A model generated the notes under the pieces. The model made no database searches, was not told the DNA's origin, and saw only the letters and a program-made list of their open reading frames with translations. The translations under genes were made by a program, and so were the position numbers. From positions 1 through 64,000 of the forward strand of contig NZ_KB891894.1 in assembly GCF_000373585.1 (NCBI RefSeq): a stretch of DNA of 64,000 bases, written 5' to 3'. Shown piece after piece: positions 17,473-26,382 of this stretch (within the stretch, counting starts at the first letter, position 1; the number at the start of each line of letters is the position of its first letter). This DNA is from Streptomyces sp. MspMP-M5. Lineage in GTDB: Bacteria; Actinomycetota; Actinomycetes; Streptomycetales; Streptomycetaceae.

Positions 17473-17574
17473 CGGCCCCGGACGGCCGGGGCGACCCAGG
17501 TCGGCTGGCTTGGCCGCCGAGTCAGCCCGGGCGGTTCGGGCGGTCAGCGGCGCCGCATTCGGCATCGGCACACA

Positions 17575-17607
17575 GAGGGCCGCACCCCGCGACAGGGTGC
17601 GGCCCTC
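17575..17607 (+). terminator. ohr: Hairpin terminator after ohr
   Basis: A perfect 13-bp stem (GAGGGCCGCACCC at 17575-17587 with its complement at 17595-17607) and a 7-nt loop, about 100 bp downstream of the ohr stop. No T-run follows, as is common in Streptomyces. Confidence 0.7.
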
Positions 17608-17676
17608 CGCCGTTCCACATCGCTCGGCCATGGCCCCGCCCGGCGACCCTGTGACGCAGGCCACGTTCTCCGAGTC

Positions 17677-17736
17677 TTGACGCCTCGCCTATGTAATCGA
17701 TTACGTAGCCCTCGCGCGGCACGCGTAATCGATTAC
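17677..17736 (+). promoter_or_regulatory. rbs operon promoter with two identical operators
   Basis: The 12-bp palindrome GTAATCGATTAC occurs twice, at 17693-17704 and 17725-17736, centred 32 bp apart (about three helical turns). TTGACG at 17677-17682 can be the -35, which puts the -10 region over the first operator. LacI-family proteins bind such CG-centred palindromes, so this is the probable site for the RbsR-like protein encoded 26 bp downstream, acting by autorepression and looping. Confidence 0.75.
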
Positions 17737-17761
17737 ACACGGGCAGGACGGCAACGGAGCC

Positions 17762-18763
17762 ATGGCGAACATCAAGGACGTGGCGGAGCGGGCGGGGGTC
17801 TCCGTCGCCACCGTCTCCCGGGTCCTCAACGGCAACAGCCCGGTCGCCGAGACCCGCGAGCGGGTGCTCGCCGCCGTCCGGGAACTGGGCTACCGGCCCA
17901 ACAACGTCGCCCGCGCCCTGCGCACCGCACGTACCGGCGCGCTCGGACTGGTCATCAGCGACCTCACCAACCCCTTCTTCACCGAGCTGGCCGACGCCGT
18001 CGAGGACGCCGCCCGGGGCCTGGGCTACAGCCTCGTCATCGGCAACGCCGGCGAACGCCCCGCCCAGCAGGACGACTACATCCGCACCCTGCTGGACCGC
18101 CGGATCGACGGCCTGCTGGTCAGCTCGGCCGGCGCCGGCTCGGCGATGCTCCCCGAGGTCGTCGCCTCCGGCACCCCGCTCGTCCTGCTGGACCGCGCCG
18201 TTCCCGGCATCGACGCCCCCTGCGTGCGTGCCGACGGCCGGGCCGCGCTCACCGACCTCGCCGCCCACCTCGCCGCGCTCGGCCGCCGTCGCCCCGCGAT
18301 CATCGTCGCCCCGGCCGGCACCCCCACCGGCGAGGAGCGCCTGGAACTCTTCCGCACGGCCCTGGCCGGCCACGGCATCGCACTCCCCGACGAGCGGGTC
18401 GGCGCCACCCCCGATCTCCAGCCCAGCGGCGGCCGCCGGGTGATGAGCGGCTTCCTCGACCTCCCCGAACCACCGGACGCGGTGCTGGCCACCGACAACC
18501 TGATGGCGCTCGGCGCGATGGACGAACTCCGCGCCCGCGGCCTGCGGGTCCCCGACGACATGGCGCTGGTGGTCTACGACGACGTGCCGTGGTTCGCGCA
18601 CACCGACCCGCCGCTGACCGCCATCGCCCAGCCCACCCGCGACCTCGGCCGGGCTGCCGTGCAGACCCTGCTGGAACGCATCGAGGGGCGCCCCGCCGAG
18701 TCGGTCCTGCTGCCCGCCCGGCTGGTGCCGCGCCGCTCCTGCGGCGAACCGCCCGCCCGCTGA
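17762..18763 (+). CDS. rbsR: LacI-family repressor of the ribose-type operon
   Basis: 333 residues. Residues 2-27 (ANIKDVAERAGVSVATVSRVLNGN) are the LacI helix-turn-helix, followed by the hinge region (YRPNNVARALRTARTGALGLVISDLTNPFF). The rest is a periplasmic-binding-protein-like sugar-sensing core ending in PPLTAIAQPTRDLG. It heads an operon with a CUT2 ABC transporter and ribokinase, hence the RbsR assignment. Binding ribose or ribose phosphate should release it from the two palindromes just upstream. ACGGAG lies close to the ATG. Assignment to ribose rests on the ribokinase downstream; another pentose is possible. Confidence 0.85.
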   Translation: MANIKDVAERAGVSVATVSRVLNGNSPVAETRERVLAAVRELGYRPNNVARALRTARTGALGLVISDLTNPFFTELADAVEDAARGLGYSLVIGNAGERPAQQDDYIRTLLDRRIDGLLVSSAGAGSAMLPEVVASGTPLVLLDRAVPGIDAPCVRADGRAALTDLAAHLAALGRRRPAIIVAPAGTPTGEERLELFRTALAGHGIALPDERVGATPDLQPSGGRRVMSGFLDLPEPPDAVLATDNLMALGAMDELRARGLRVPDDMALVVYDDVPWFAHTDPPLTAIAQPTRDLGRAAVQTLLERIEGRPAESVLLPARLVPRRSCGEPPAR

Positions 18764-18925
18764 CCGCTCCCGCCCGACGGGACCACCGACCGTCCCTTCG
18801 GGCCCGATCCGCCCAACCCGCCCGTCCCATAAGGCTCATACGGCCCGTACGACCCGTACGACCCGAGGGCCCGCCACCCGAGGAACACCCACCCGAGCAA
18901 CACACCGAGGAGAGAGGGGCAGCGC

Positions 18926-20563
18926 ATGACCGGCGTCAACGACGACGTACCGGACGGCCGCGAACTGCTGCGCGTCGAGGGGGTGACCAAGGCGTTCCCC
19001 GGCGTCCGCGCGCTGGACGGCGTCGATCTGAGCCTGCGCACCGGCGAGGTGCACGTACTGCTCGGCGAGAACGGGGCCGGCAAGAGCACCCTGATCAAGA
19101 TGCTCTCCGGCACCCACCGCCCCGACGCCGGCCGCATCCTCGTCCACGGAGGCCCGGACGGCACGGCCGACGGGCTCCGCGAGGTGCGGATCCGCTCCGC
19201 GCAGGACGCCGAACGGCTCGGAATCGCCACCATCCACCAGGAGTTCAACCTCGTCCCCGGGCTGACCGTCGCCGAGAACATCTTCCTCGGCCGCCAGCCG
19301 CGCACCGCCCTCCGCCTCGTCGACCGGAAGACCATGCGCGCCCGCGCCGCCGCACTGCTGCGCCGGGTGCGCCTCGACGTCTCCCCGGACACCCCGGTCG
19401 CCGAACTCGGCATCGCCCGGCTCCAGATGGTGGAGATCGCCAAGGCGCTCAGCCTGGACGCCCGCGTCCTGATCATGGACGAGCCGACCGCGGTGCTCAC
19501 CTCCGAAGAGGTGGAGACACTCTTCGGCATCGTCCGCGAACTGCGCGCCTCCGGTGTCGGCGTCATCTTCATCACCCACCACCTCGACGAGATAGGCGCC
19601 CTCGGCGACCGCGTCACCGTCCTGCGCGACGGACGCTCGGTCGCCGAGGTGCCCGCCGGCACCGGCGAGGACGAACTGATCCGGCTGATGGTCGGCCGGG
19701 ACATCGCCGAGCAGTACCCCCGCCGCCGCCCCGACGCACCGGGCGCGCCGCTGCTGCGGGTGCGGGGCCTGACCCGCCGCGGCGCCCGGGGTACCGGCGG
19801 CGCCCCGGCCCGGCCGGTCTTCGAGGGCGTCGACTTCGACGTCCGGGCCGGTGAGGTGGTCGGGCTGGCCGGACTCGTCGGCGCCGGCCGCACCGAGATC
19901 GCCCGGGCCGTCTTCGGCGTGGACCGCTACGACGCCGGCACCGTGGAGGTGGCCGGGGAGCCGCTGCCCCGCGGTGACGTCCGGGCCGCGATGCGGGCCG
20001 GAATGGGGCTCGTCCCCGAGGACCGCAAGGGCCAGGGCCTGGTCCTGGACGCCTCGCTGCAGGACAACCTGACGCTGGCCCGGCTCGACCGGGACACCCG
20101 TGGCGGGCTGGTCGACCGGCGCGGCCAGCGGCGCCGGGCGGCCGTCGTCGCCGCGCAGTTGAAGGTCCGGATGAGCGGGCTGGGGCAGCACGCCCGCACC
20201 CTGTCCGGCGGCAATCAGCAGAAGATCGTCATCGGCAAGTGGCTGCTGGCCGAGACCCGGCTGCTGATCCTGGACGAGCCGACGCGCGGCATCGACGTCG
20301 GCGCCAAGGTCGAGATCTACCGGCTCGTCAACGAGCTGACGGCGGCCGGCTGCGGAGTGCTGATGATCTCCAGCGACCTGCCCGAGGTGCTCGGCATGAG
20401 CGACCGGGTGCTGGTGATGGCACAGGGCCGGCTGACCGGCGAACTCCCCGCCGAACAGGCCACCCAGGACGCCGTGATGGAGCTGGCGCTCCGGACCCCG
20501 CACGGCGCTTCCGACGGCACGCACACCCACGAGAGCGCGATGGAGGGCTCCGATGTCCGCTGA
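18926..20563 (+). CDS. rbsA: Ribose-type ABC transporter ATP-binding protein (two NBDs)
   Basis: 545 residues with two fused nucleotide-binding domains, as in RbsA/MglA. NBD1 has Walker A GENGAGKST, Walker B VLIMDEPTA and a switch histidine in FITHHLDE; its signature is degenerate (VAELGIARLQ). NBD2 has a degenerate Walker A GLVGAGRTE, a canonical signature LSGGNQQK and LLILDEPTRG. This split is normal for CUT2 sugar importers. GAGAGAGGGG precedes the ATG. It overlaps the permease start by 11 bp. The protein energises uptake of ribose or a similar monosaccharide at the inner face of the membrane. Confidence 0.92.
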   Translation: MTGVNDDVPDGRELLRVEGVTKAFPGVRALDGVDLSLRTGEVHVLLGENGAGKSTLIKMLSGTHRPDAGRILVHGGPDGTADGLREVRIRSAQDAERLGIATIHQEFNLVPGLTVAENIFLGRQPRTALRLVDRKTMRARAAALLRRVRLDVSPDTPVAELGIARLQMVEIAKALSLDARVLIMDEPTAVLTSEEVETLFGIVRELRASGVGVIFITHHLDEIGALGDRVTVLRDGRSVAEVPAGTGEDELIRLMVGRDIAEQYPRRRPDAPGAPLLRVRGLTRRGARGTGGAPARPVFEGVDFDVRAGEVVGLAGLVGAGRTEIARAVFGVDRYDAGTVEVAGEPLPRGDVRAAMRAGMGLVPEDRKGQGLVLDASLQDNLTLARLDRDTRGGLVDRRGQRRRAAVVAAQLKVRMSGLGQHARTLSGGNQQKIVIGKWLLAETRLLILDEPTRGIDVGAKVEIYRLVNELTAAGCGVLMISSDLPEVLGMSDRVLVMAQGRLTGELPAEQATQDAVMELALRTPHGASDGTHTHESAMEGSDVR

Positions 20564-21560
20564 GCTGAAGACGGCAGCCGTCCCCGAGGCGGCGGGCGGG
20601 GGCCCGGCCCCGGGCGGCCTCGGGCCGTGGTTCTCCCGGGCCGTACTGCGCAACGGCCCGCTCGGCGGGCTGCTCGCCCTGGTCGTGGTGATGGCCGTGC
20701 TGTCGCGTGACTTCCTCAACGGTCAGAACCTCCTCAACGTCGGCGTCCAGGCATCGGTCACCGCGATCCTGGCCTTCGGCGTCACCTTCGTGATCGTCTC
20801 GGCCGGCATCGACCTGTCGGTCGGCTCGGTCGCCGCCCTGTCGGCCACCGTCGTCGCCTGGGCCGCCACCGGCCAGGGGCTGCCGGTCTGGCTCGCGGTG
20901 CTGCTCGGCCTCGCCGTCGGCGCGGCCGCCGGCCTGCTCTCCGGCACCCTGGTCGCCTACGGACGCCTGCCCGCCTTCATCGCCACCCTGGCGATGCTGT
21001 CCGTCGGGCGCGGCCTGGCGCTGGTCATCTCCGGCGGCTCACCGATCCCCTTCCCCGGAGCCGTCAACGCGCTCGGCGACACCCTGGGCGACTGGCTGCC
21101 GGTGCCCGTCCTCGTCATGATCGCGATGGGGTTGCTCGCCGCGCTGATCCTGGCCCGCACCTACTCCGGCCGCACGATGTTCGCGATCGGCGGCAACGAG
21201 GAGGCGGCCCGCCTCTCCGGCATCGACGTCCGGCGCCGCAAGCTCGTGATCTACGCGCTCTCCGGGCTGTTCGCCGCCGTCGCCGGCATTGTGCTGGCGG
21301 CCCGGCTCACCTCCGCCCAGCCACAGGCCGCCGGCGGATACGAGCTCGACGCCATCGCCGCCGTCGTCATCGGCGGCGCCAGCCTCTCCGGCGGCTCCGG
21401 CAAGGCGTCCGGCACCCTGATCGGCGCGCTGATCCTCGCCGTGCTGCGCAACGGCCTCAACCTGCTGAGCGTCTCGGCCTTCTGGCAGCAGGTCGCCACC
21501 GGCCTGGTGATCGCGCTCGCGGTCCTCCTGGACACCCTGCGGCGAAGGAGCGCGCGATGA
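20553..21560 (+). CDS. rbsC: Ribose-type ABC transporter permease
   Basis: 335 residues with about nine to ten hydrophobic segments and the CUT2 permease motifs GVTFVIVSAGIDLSVGSVAALSA and AIGGNEEAARLSGIDV (the coupling region facing the ATPase). AAVVIGGASLSGGSGKASGTLIGALIL is the conserved C-terminal segment of RbsC/XylH-like proteins. A single gene implies a homodimeric channel. It overlaps both neighbours (11 bp with rbsA, 4 bp ATGA with rbsB), so the transporter proteins are translationally coupled. Confidence 0.92.
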   Translation: MSAELKTAAVPEAAGGGPAPGGLGPWFSRAVLRNGPLGGLLALVVVMAVLSRDFLNGQNLLNVGVQASVTAILAFGVTFVIVSAGIDLSVGSVAALSATVVAWAATGQGLPVWLAVLLGLAVGAAAGLLSGTLVAYGRLPAFIATLAMLSVGRGLALVISGGSPIPFPGAVNALGDTLGDWLPVPVLVMIAMGLLAALILARTYSGRTMFAIGGNEEAARLSGIDVRRRKLVIYALSGLFAAVAGIVLAARLTSAQPQAAGGYELDAIAAVVIGGASLSGGSGKASGTLIGALILAVLRNGLNLLSVSAFWQQVATGLVIALAVLLDTLRRRSAR

Positions 21561-22474
21561 GGCGGCGCACGGCACTGCTCGGCGCGGCCCTCGCGGCCGG
21601 TGCCCTCGCCCTGGCCGGTTGCGACCGCGGCGGCGACACCGACCTCGGTCTGGCCCTGTCCACGATGAACAACCCCTTCTTCGTCGGGATCAAGAAAGGC
21701 GCGCAGGCCGAGGCGGACGCCCGGGGACTGCACATCAACATCACCGACGCGCAGAACGACCCGATGCAGCAGATCAACCAGATGGAGACCTTCACCAGCC
21801 AGCAGGTGAAGGCGGCCATCATCAACCCGGTGGACGCAGACGCCGCCGTCCCCGCCGTCGGCGTCGCCAACCGCGCCAAGGTGCCGGTGATCTCCATCGA
21901 CCGCGGCGTCAACGGCGGACGGGTCGGCTCGACCATCGCCTCCGACAACGTCGCCGGCGGCCGGCTCGCCGCGAAGACCCTCGCCGACGCGCTCGGCGGC
22001 CGGGGCAAGGTGGCCTTCCTCGAAGGCCGGCCCGGCACCTCCGCCGCCCGCGAACGCGGCCGGGGCTTCGAGGAGGGCGTCGGGCAGTACCCCGGAATCG
22101 AGGTCGTCGCCCGGCAGCCCGCGGACTTCGACCGCACCAAGGGCATGGACGTGATGTCCAATATGCTCCAGGCGCACCGCGACATCGCCGGGGTGTTCGC
22201 CGCCAACGACGAGATGGCACTCGGCGCCTCCAAGGCGCTGGGGGCCCGCTCCGGCAAGGACGTGAAGGTGGTGGCGTTCGACGGGACCCCGGACGGGGTC
22301 CGGGCCGTCCGTGCCGGCACCCTCACCGCCACCGTCGCCCAGCAGCCCGAACTCCTCGGCAGACAGGCCGTGGACTGGGCGCTGAAGGCGGCCCGCGGGG
22401 AGAAGCTGCCGCGGACCGTCAGGGTGCCGGTGGTGCTGGTGACGACGGCCAACGCCGCCCGGTTCGGCGGCTGA
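21557..22474 (+). CDS. rbsB: Ribose-type substrate-binding lipoprotein
   Basis: 305 residues. RRR followed by a hydrophobic stretch and LALAGC makes a lipobox with acylated Cys22. The mature part is a type I periplasmic-binding fold: LGLALSTMNNPFFVGIKKGAQAEA, IINPVDADAAVPAV, GVFAANDEMALGA and VVAFDGTPDGVRAV, close to RbsB. It is anchored outside the membrane and delivers sugar to the permease. The start overlaps the permease stop as ATGA. The binding-pocket residues cannot be assigned confidently enough to distinguish ribose from other pentoses or autoinducer-2. Confidence 0.9.
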   Translation: MRRRTALLGAALAAGALALAGCDRGGDTDLGLALSTMNNPFFVGIKKGAQAEADARGLHINITDAQNDPMQQINQMETFTSQQVKAAIINPVDADAAVPAVGVANRAKVPVISIDRGVNGGRVGSTIASDNVAGGRLAAKTLADALGGRGKVAFLEGRPGTSAARERGRGFEEGVGQYPGIEVVARQPADFDRTKGMDVMSNMLQAHRDIAGVFAANDEMALGASKALGARSGKDVKVVAFDGTPDGVRAVRAGTLTATVAQQPELLGRQAVDWALKAARGEKLPRTVRVPVVLVTTANAARFGG

Positions 22475-22605
22475 CCGCGCCGCCGGGCGGCACCGGGGCA
22501 GCACACCGCCGCCGGCGCCCGCCGGGCGGCGACACGCAGGAAGAAAAGGCAACGCGGCGTATGGACACGAGAGAACGACGCCCGGACAGAAAAGAGGAAC
22601 GGCGC

Positions 22606-23517
22606 ATGTACGACGTCCTGGTGGTCGGCTCGGCCAACGCGGACCTGACCGTACGGGTGACCCGGCGGCCCGGCGCGGGGGAGACCGTGCTCGGCACGGA
22701 CCTGGTGGAATCGGCCGGCGGCAAGGGCGCCAACCAGGCGGCCGCGGCGGCCCGGATCGGCGGGCGCACCGCCCTGCTGGCCCGCGTCGGCGGCGACGCC
22801 TTCGGCGAACTGCTGCTGGCCGCCCAGCGTGCGGCGGGCACCGACGTGGCCCCCGTCATCGTGGACGAGGGCGCCCGCACCGGTACCGCGATGATCATCG
22901 TCGGCCCGGACGGCGACAACAGCATCGTCGTCTCGCCCGGCGCCAACGCCGCCCTGACCCCGGACGACGTGGCCGCCGCCGCGGACGTCTTCGCGGCCTC
23001 CGCGGTGGTCTCCCTCCAGCTGGAGATCCCGATGGAGACCGTGCGGGCGGCCGCCGCGGCCGCCGAGGAAGCCGGCACCCGCGTCGTCCTCAACCCCTCC
23101 CCGGCCCCCGAGGACCTCGACCGTGAACTCCTCGCCGTGGCCGACCCGCTGGTGGTCAACGAGCACGAGGCCCGGCAGCTCTCCGGCCGCACCGACGGCA
23201 CCCCCGCCGACTGGGCGGCCGCCCTGCGCGAGCGCGGCGCCCGCTCGGTCGTGGTGACCCTCGGCGGCGACGGCGCGCTGGTGCTGGACGCCTCCGGAAC
23301 GACCACGGTGCCCGGTGTACGGGTCGAGGCCGTGGACACCACCGGCGCCGGCGACGCCTTCACCGGCGCCCTGGCCACGCGACTGGCCGGCGGCGCGACC
23401 CTCGCCGAGGCGGCCCGCTTCGCCGTACGCGTCGGCGCCGCCGCCGTCACCAAGCCCGGCGCCCAACCGTCGTACCCCACAACCGACGAACTCGCACAAC
23501 TGCCGGAGCTGCCGTAG
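22606..23517 (+). CDS. rbsK: Ribokinase
   Basis: 303 residues of the PfkB family. GGKGANQAAAAARIG (motif 1) and DTTGAGDAFTGAL (motif 2, with the catalytic Asp in GAGD) identify ribokinase, which makes ribose 5-phosphate from ribose and ATP. I chose ATG 22606 because AGAGGA stands about 9 nt upstream; an in-frame ATG at 22561 would add 15 charged residues. It ends the rbs operon. An rbsD pyranase gene, often present in such operons, is not seen between rbsB and here nor directly after. Confidence 0.9.
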   Translation: MYDVLVVGSANADLTVRVTRRPGAGETVLGTDLVESAGGKGANQAAAAARIGGRTALLARVGGDAFGELLLAAQRAAGTDVAPVIVDEGARTGTAMIIVGPDGDNSIVVSPGANAALTPDDVAAAADVFAASAVVSLQLEIPMETVRAAAAAAEEAGTRVVLNPSPAPEDLDRELLAVADPLVVNEHEARQLSGRTDGTPADWAAALRERGARSVVVTLGGDGALVLDASGTTTVPGVRVEAVDTTGAGDAFTGALATRLAGGATLAEAARFAVRVGAAAVTKPGAQPSYPTTDELAQLPELP

Positions 23518-23924
23518 CCCGCGCAAACGCCGGTCCCCGATCGGCCGGAGCGGACAGAACCGACTGCGCCGTCCGGGCCGTTCGGGCCGTTCGGGCGGTC
23601 CGGACGCGCCGGGCCATCCGGGCAGATCGGGCCGACCGAGTCGTCCCCTGAGTCGCCGCAGGGGCCGGCCGGCGTGGTCGAGCGGCTCGGCCGGTCGGGT
23701 CGGTCGGGTAGGGCGGGTCGGCCGGGTAGGGCGGGCCGGTCGGGCTGGCCAGGCAGCGCGGCCTGAGCCGGCCATGCTGCCAGAGCCGACGGGCCCGGCC
23801 TGGAATGCCAGAACCGGGCCGGCCGAGGTGGCCGGGCGGGGGCGGCGTAAAGCGGAGCCAACACGCAGGCGCAGTAGGGAAGTTGACCACCGCGCCGCTC
23901 GGCCCCATCGCCCCCGCCCGCCCC
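23518..23924. repeat. Low-complexity gap with 18-bp tandem repeats
   Basis: The 407 bp between ribokinase and the convergent nitrilase-VanX gene carry no convincing gene. At 23699-23752 three 18-bp units follow each other (first two differ at one base, third is diverged), rich in GTCGG and GGGTAGGGCGG. Shorter repeats of CCGTTCGGG lie near 23580. No clean terminator hairpin was found. Confidence 0.6.
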
Positions 23925-25454
23925 TCACCGCTCGGCCCCCACCAGGCCCGTGCCGCCCGTCTCCGTCGCGTTTTGCGCGCCTTCCGTACTTCCTGCGCCT
24001 TCCTTCCCCTCCATCCCGTCCGCCCCCTCCGGCCCCTCCGCTTCATCGGTCGCGGCCTCCGCGCCCAGCTCCCGGGGCCCGTACAGTGCGTGCTCCGCGC
24101 CGGTCTCCAGTGCCCAGTAGCGGTCGCCGTAGGACCAGTGCCACCACTCGGTCGGGTAGTTGACCAGGCCCACCCCGCGCAGCGCGGCGGCCAGGATGCG
24201 ACGGTGGGCGAGGGCCGCGGGTGACACGTCCGGCGCCGAGGTGTAACAGGCGCCGCCGCTCTCCTCCGGGGACGCGTCGATCGGTGTCCCCATGTCGACC
24301 TCGTCGCCGTCCGAGGTGACCAGGGTCAGGTCCACCGCACCGCCTGCGCTGTGCGGGGCGATCTCCGGCGGCGACACATAGCGGCTGGCCGCCCGGTGGA
24401 TCCGCGCGTCGTCCCAGTCGGGGTGGGCGGCACGGAGGCCGTCGGCGTACCGCGTGAAGTAATGGCGCTGGAGGGCCGGCGGGCGGTATCCCTCGACGAA
24501 CCGGAGCCGCCACCCGTCGGGCAGCGCCTCCTGCGCGGCCAGCAGCCGTCGCAGCACGCCCTTCCGCAGATAGGCGAACGCGCCGCACGCACCATCGCCC
24601 TCACCGCCCGCCCCGGGCTTGAGGTGACCCGTCATCAGCTCGGGCGCGGCGGTGCGCACGTCCACCAACGGCTCGCCGCACTCCCGGACCGGCACCGCGG
24701 CCACCGCGGGGTCGGCCATCAACGTGATCGCGTCCCGGACGTCGCTCAGCACCAGCTCCGCACCATCGCCGCCGGGACCGGCCGACGCCACCCGCTCGCC
24801 GGACGGCAGCCAGCAGCCGCTGAGCCCCGCGGCCGGCCCGGGGCTCCCGACGCCCGTGCCGTTGGCGAGCAGGACATGCAGTCCGTGCTCGCGGGCCAGC
24901 CGGCCATAGCGCGCCACCCCTTCCGCGTCGCGGTGGAAGGCGCTGGACAGATACACCCGGCAGCCGTCCGCCACGGCCCGCTCCGCCACCTCGGGGAAAG
25001 AGCTGTCGCAACAGGTGGCGAGCGCGAAGCGGATGCCGCCCAGTGTGAACCGGCCGTGCGCGCTGCCCGGCGCGAACACCGCGCTCTCGGTCTCGGCCAG
25101 ATGCCGCTTGTCGTAGCGGGTGAGCAGAGCGCCGTCCGGTCCGTAGACGAAGCTGGCGATGGTGGGCAGCGCGCCGTCCTCGCCGCTGCGCCCGGGGCCG
25201 TTGACCACCGCCGCGACACCGGTCGCGCGGCACGCCTCCCGTATGGGCGCCAGCCGGGGGTCGTCGGGCAGGACGGCGGCCCTCGCCGGATCGTCGGCCA
25301 TCGGCCGGAGGTCGTAGTGGGTCAGTGCCAGCTCGGAGAAGACCACCAGCCCGGCGCTGCGCTCGGCGGCCTCGGTGATGAGCCGGGCCATCCGCAGGGC
25401 GTTGCCGGCGATGTCGCCTGTTACGGACCGGAGTTGTGCGGCTGCGATGATCAT
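23925..25454 (-). CDS. Nitrilase-superfamily hydrolase fused to a VanX-like D-Ala-D-Ala dipeptidase
   Basis: 509 residues in one frame from ATG 25454. Residues 1-245 are a carbon-nitrogen hydrolase with the catalytic triad Glu41 (VVFSELALTHYD), Lys116 (RYDKRHL) and Cys148 (LATCCDSSFPE). Residues about 275-455 are an M15D metallopeptidase with Arg323 in VEGYRPP, zinc ligands His368 and Asp375 (APHSAGGAVDL), and Glu436 plus His439 (PTEWWHWSYG), the VanX signature set. All key residues of both halves are intact. Residues 460-509 are an acidic Gly/Glu/Thr tail. No signal peptide, so cytoplasmic. Inference: one half cleaves an amide or nitrile, the other an X-D-Ala or D-Ala-D-Ala dipeptide, perhaps in cell-wall turnover. 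The ribosome site is poor (GGGGGA abuts the ATG). Confidence 0.82.
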   Translation of the reverse strand: MIIAAAQLRSVTGDIAGNALRMARLITEAAERSAGLVVFSELALTHYDLRPMADDPARAAVLPDDPRLAPIREACRATGVAAVVNGPGRSGEDGALPTIASFVYGPDGALLTRYDKRHLAETESAVFAPGSAHGRFTLGGIRFALATCCDSSFPEVAERAVADGCRVYLSSAFHRDAEGVARYGRLAREHGLHVLLANGTGVGSPGPAAGLSGCWLPSGERVASAGPGGDGAELVLSDVRDAITLMADPAVAAVPVRECGEPLVDVRTAAPELMTGHLKPGAGGEGDGACGAFAYLRKGVLRRLLAAQEALPDGWRLRFVEGYRPPALQRHYFTRYADGLRAAHPDWDDARIHRAASRYVSPPEIAPHSAGGAVDLTLVTSDGDEVDMGTPIDASPEESGGACYTSAPDVSPAALAHRRILAAALRGVGLVNYPTEWWHWSYGDRYWALETGAEHALYGPRELGAEAATDEAEGPEGADGMEGKEGAGSTEGAQNATETGGTGLVGAER

Positions 25455-25689
25455 TCCCCCATGATGCCCACCCCGCCTCCCGCTCGCGGCGACCTGTGGA
25501 TAACTCCCGAACCGCACAGCCGGGCGCAGCCCCACGGACCGCGGCGGCCCGGCCGCGCCCGTCACCCCGCCGGCGGGCCGCCCCGCCCCACCCCTCGACG
25601 ACCCCCTTCGACCTCCAACGTCCAACGGCCCCCGGCGCGGGCCCGTCCCGCTTGCCCCCGCCCCGCTTCCCCGCTTCCCCGAGTGCGCC

Positions 25690-26364
25690 TCACCCGCCTC
25701 TTCTGCTTCTCCCGCATCCCTCATCTCCTTGCCCAGTTCCTTGCGTCCCCGCCTCCCCGCTGCCGAGCAGCGCCAGGAAGTCACGGAACGACGCGGGCAG
25801 GTCGACCCGTTCCGGATCCAGCAGCCACTGCAGCTGGAGTCCGTCCATCACCGCGACCAGGAGCGGGGCCGCCCGCTCCGGGGACAGGCCGCCGGGCAGG
25901 CGGTCGCCGAACTCGGCCCGCAGTGCGCCGGCCAGCGCCTCGCGGACGGCGCGGAAGCGGGCCTCGAAGAAGTCGCGTGCCGGGTGGTCCTCGGTGACGC
26001 TGTCGGCGGAGAGCACGGTGTACGCCTGGACGACGCCGGGGCGAGTGGCGTTGTAGTCGACGAGCTGGGTGAGGGTGGCGGTGCGCCAGGAGCCGGCGGC
26101 CGCGGCGGCCGTGTCCCAGCGGTCGCGTGCCTCCAGTACGCCGACCAGCAGCAGCTCCTTCGTGGGGAAGTGGTGCAGCAGCCCCTGCTGCGTCAGCCCG
26201 GCGCGCTCGGCGACGGCGGCGAGTGAGGTCCGGCGGTAGCCGCGCTCGGCGATCAGCTCCACGGCGGCCTCCAGGATGGCCTGCCGCCGTTCCGCGCGCT
26301 GCGCCTCGCGCCCGCCACCGGCCCGCCGGGTACTGCGGGCCGGGCCCTGCTCCTGTGCACTCAC
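25690..26364 (-). CDS. TetR-family regulator beside a beta-glucosidase
   Basis: 224 residues from GTG 26364. RRQAILEAAVELIAERGYRRTSLAAVAERAGLTQQGLLHHFPTKELLLVGVLEARD is the TetR DNA-binding domain (recognition helix about LTQQGLLHHF). The C-terminal ligand domain ends in a Gly-rich tail. A 13-bp palindrome sits 6-18 bp before the start codon, consistent with autoregulation. It is divergent from the GH3 gene and probably controls it in response to a sugar or glycoside signal. The 235-bp gap to the nitrilase-VanX gene encodes only Pro/Arg-rich chance frames. Confidence 0.83.
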   Translation of the reverse strand: MSAQEQGPARSTRRAGGGREAQRAERRQAILEAAVELIAERGYRRTSLAAVAERAGLTQQGLLHHFPTKELLLVGVLEARDRWDTAAAAAGSWRTATLTQLVDYNATRPGVVQAYTVLSADSVTEDHPARDFFEARFRAVREALAGALRAEFGDRLPGGLSPERAAPLLVAVMDGLQLQWLLDPERVDLPASFRDFLALLGSGEAGTQGTGQGDEGCGRSRRGG

Positions 26365-26369
26365 CGGCC

Positions 26370-26382
26370 GAGGGTAACCCTC
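26370..26382. promoter_or_regulatory. Candidate TetR operator
   Basis: GAGGGTAACCCTC has perfect 6-bp arms GAGGGT/ACCCTC about a central A. It lies immediately upstream of the TetR start codon and 125 bp before the GH3 start. Confidence 0.5.
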
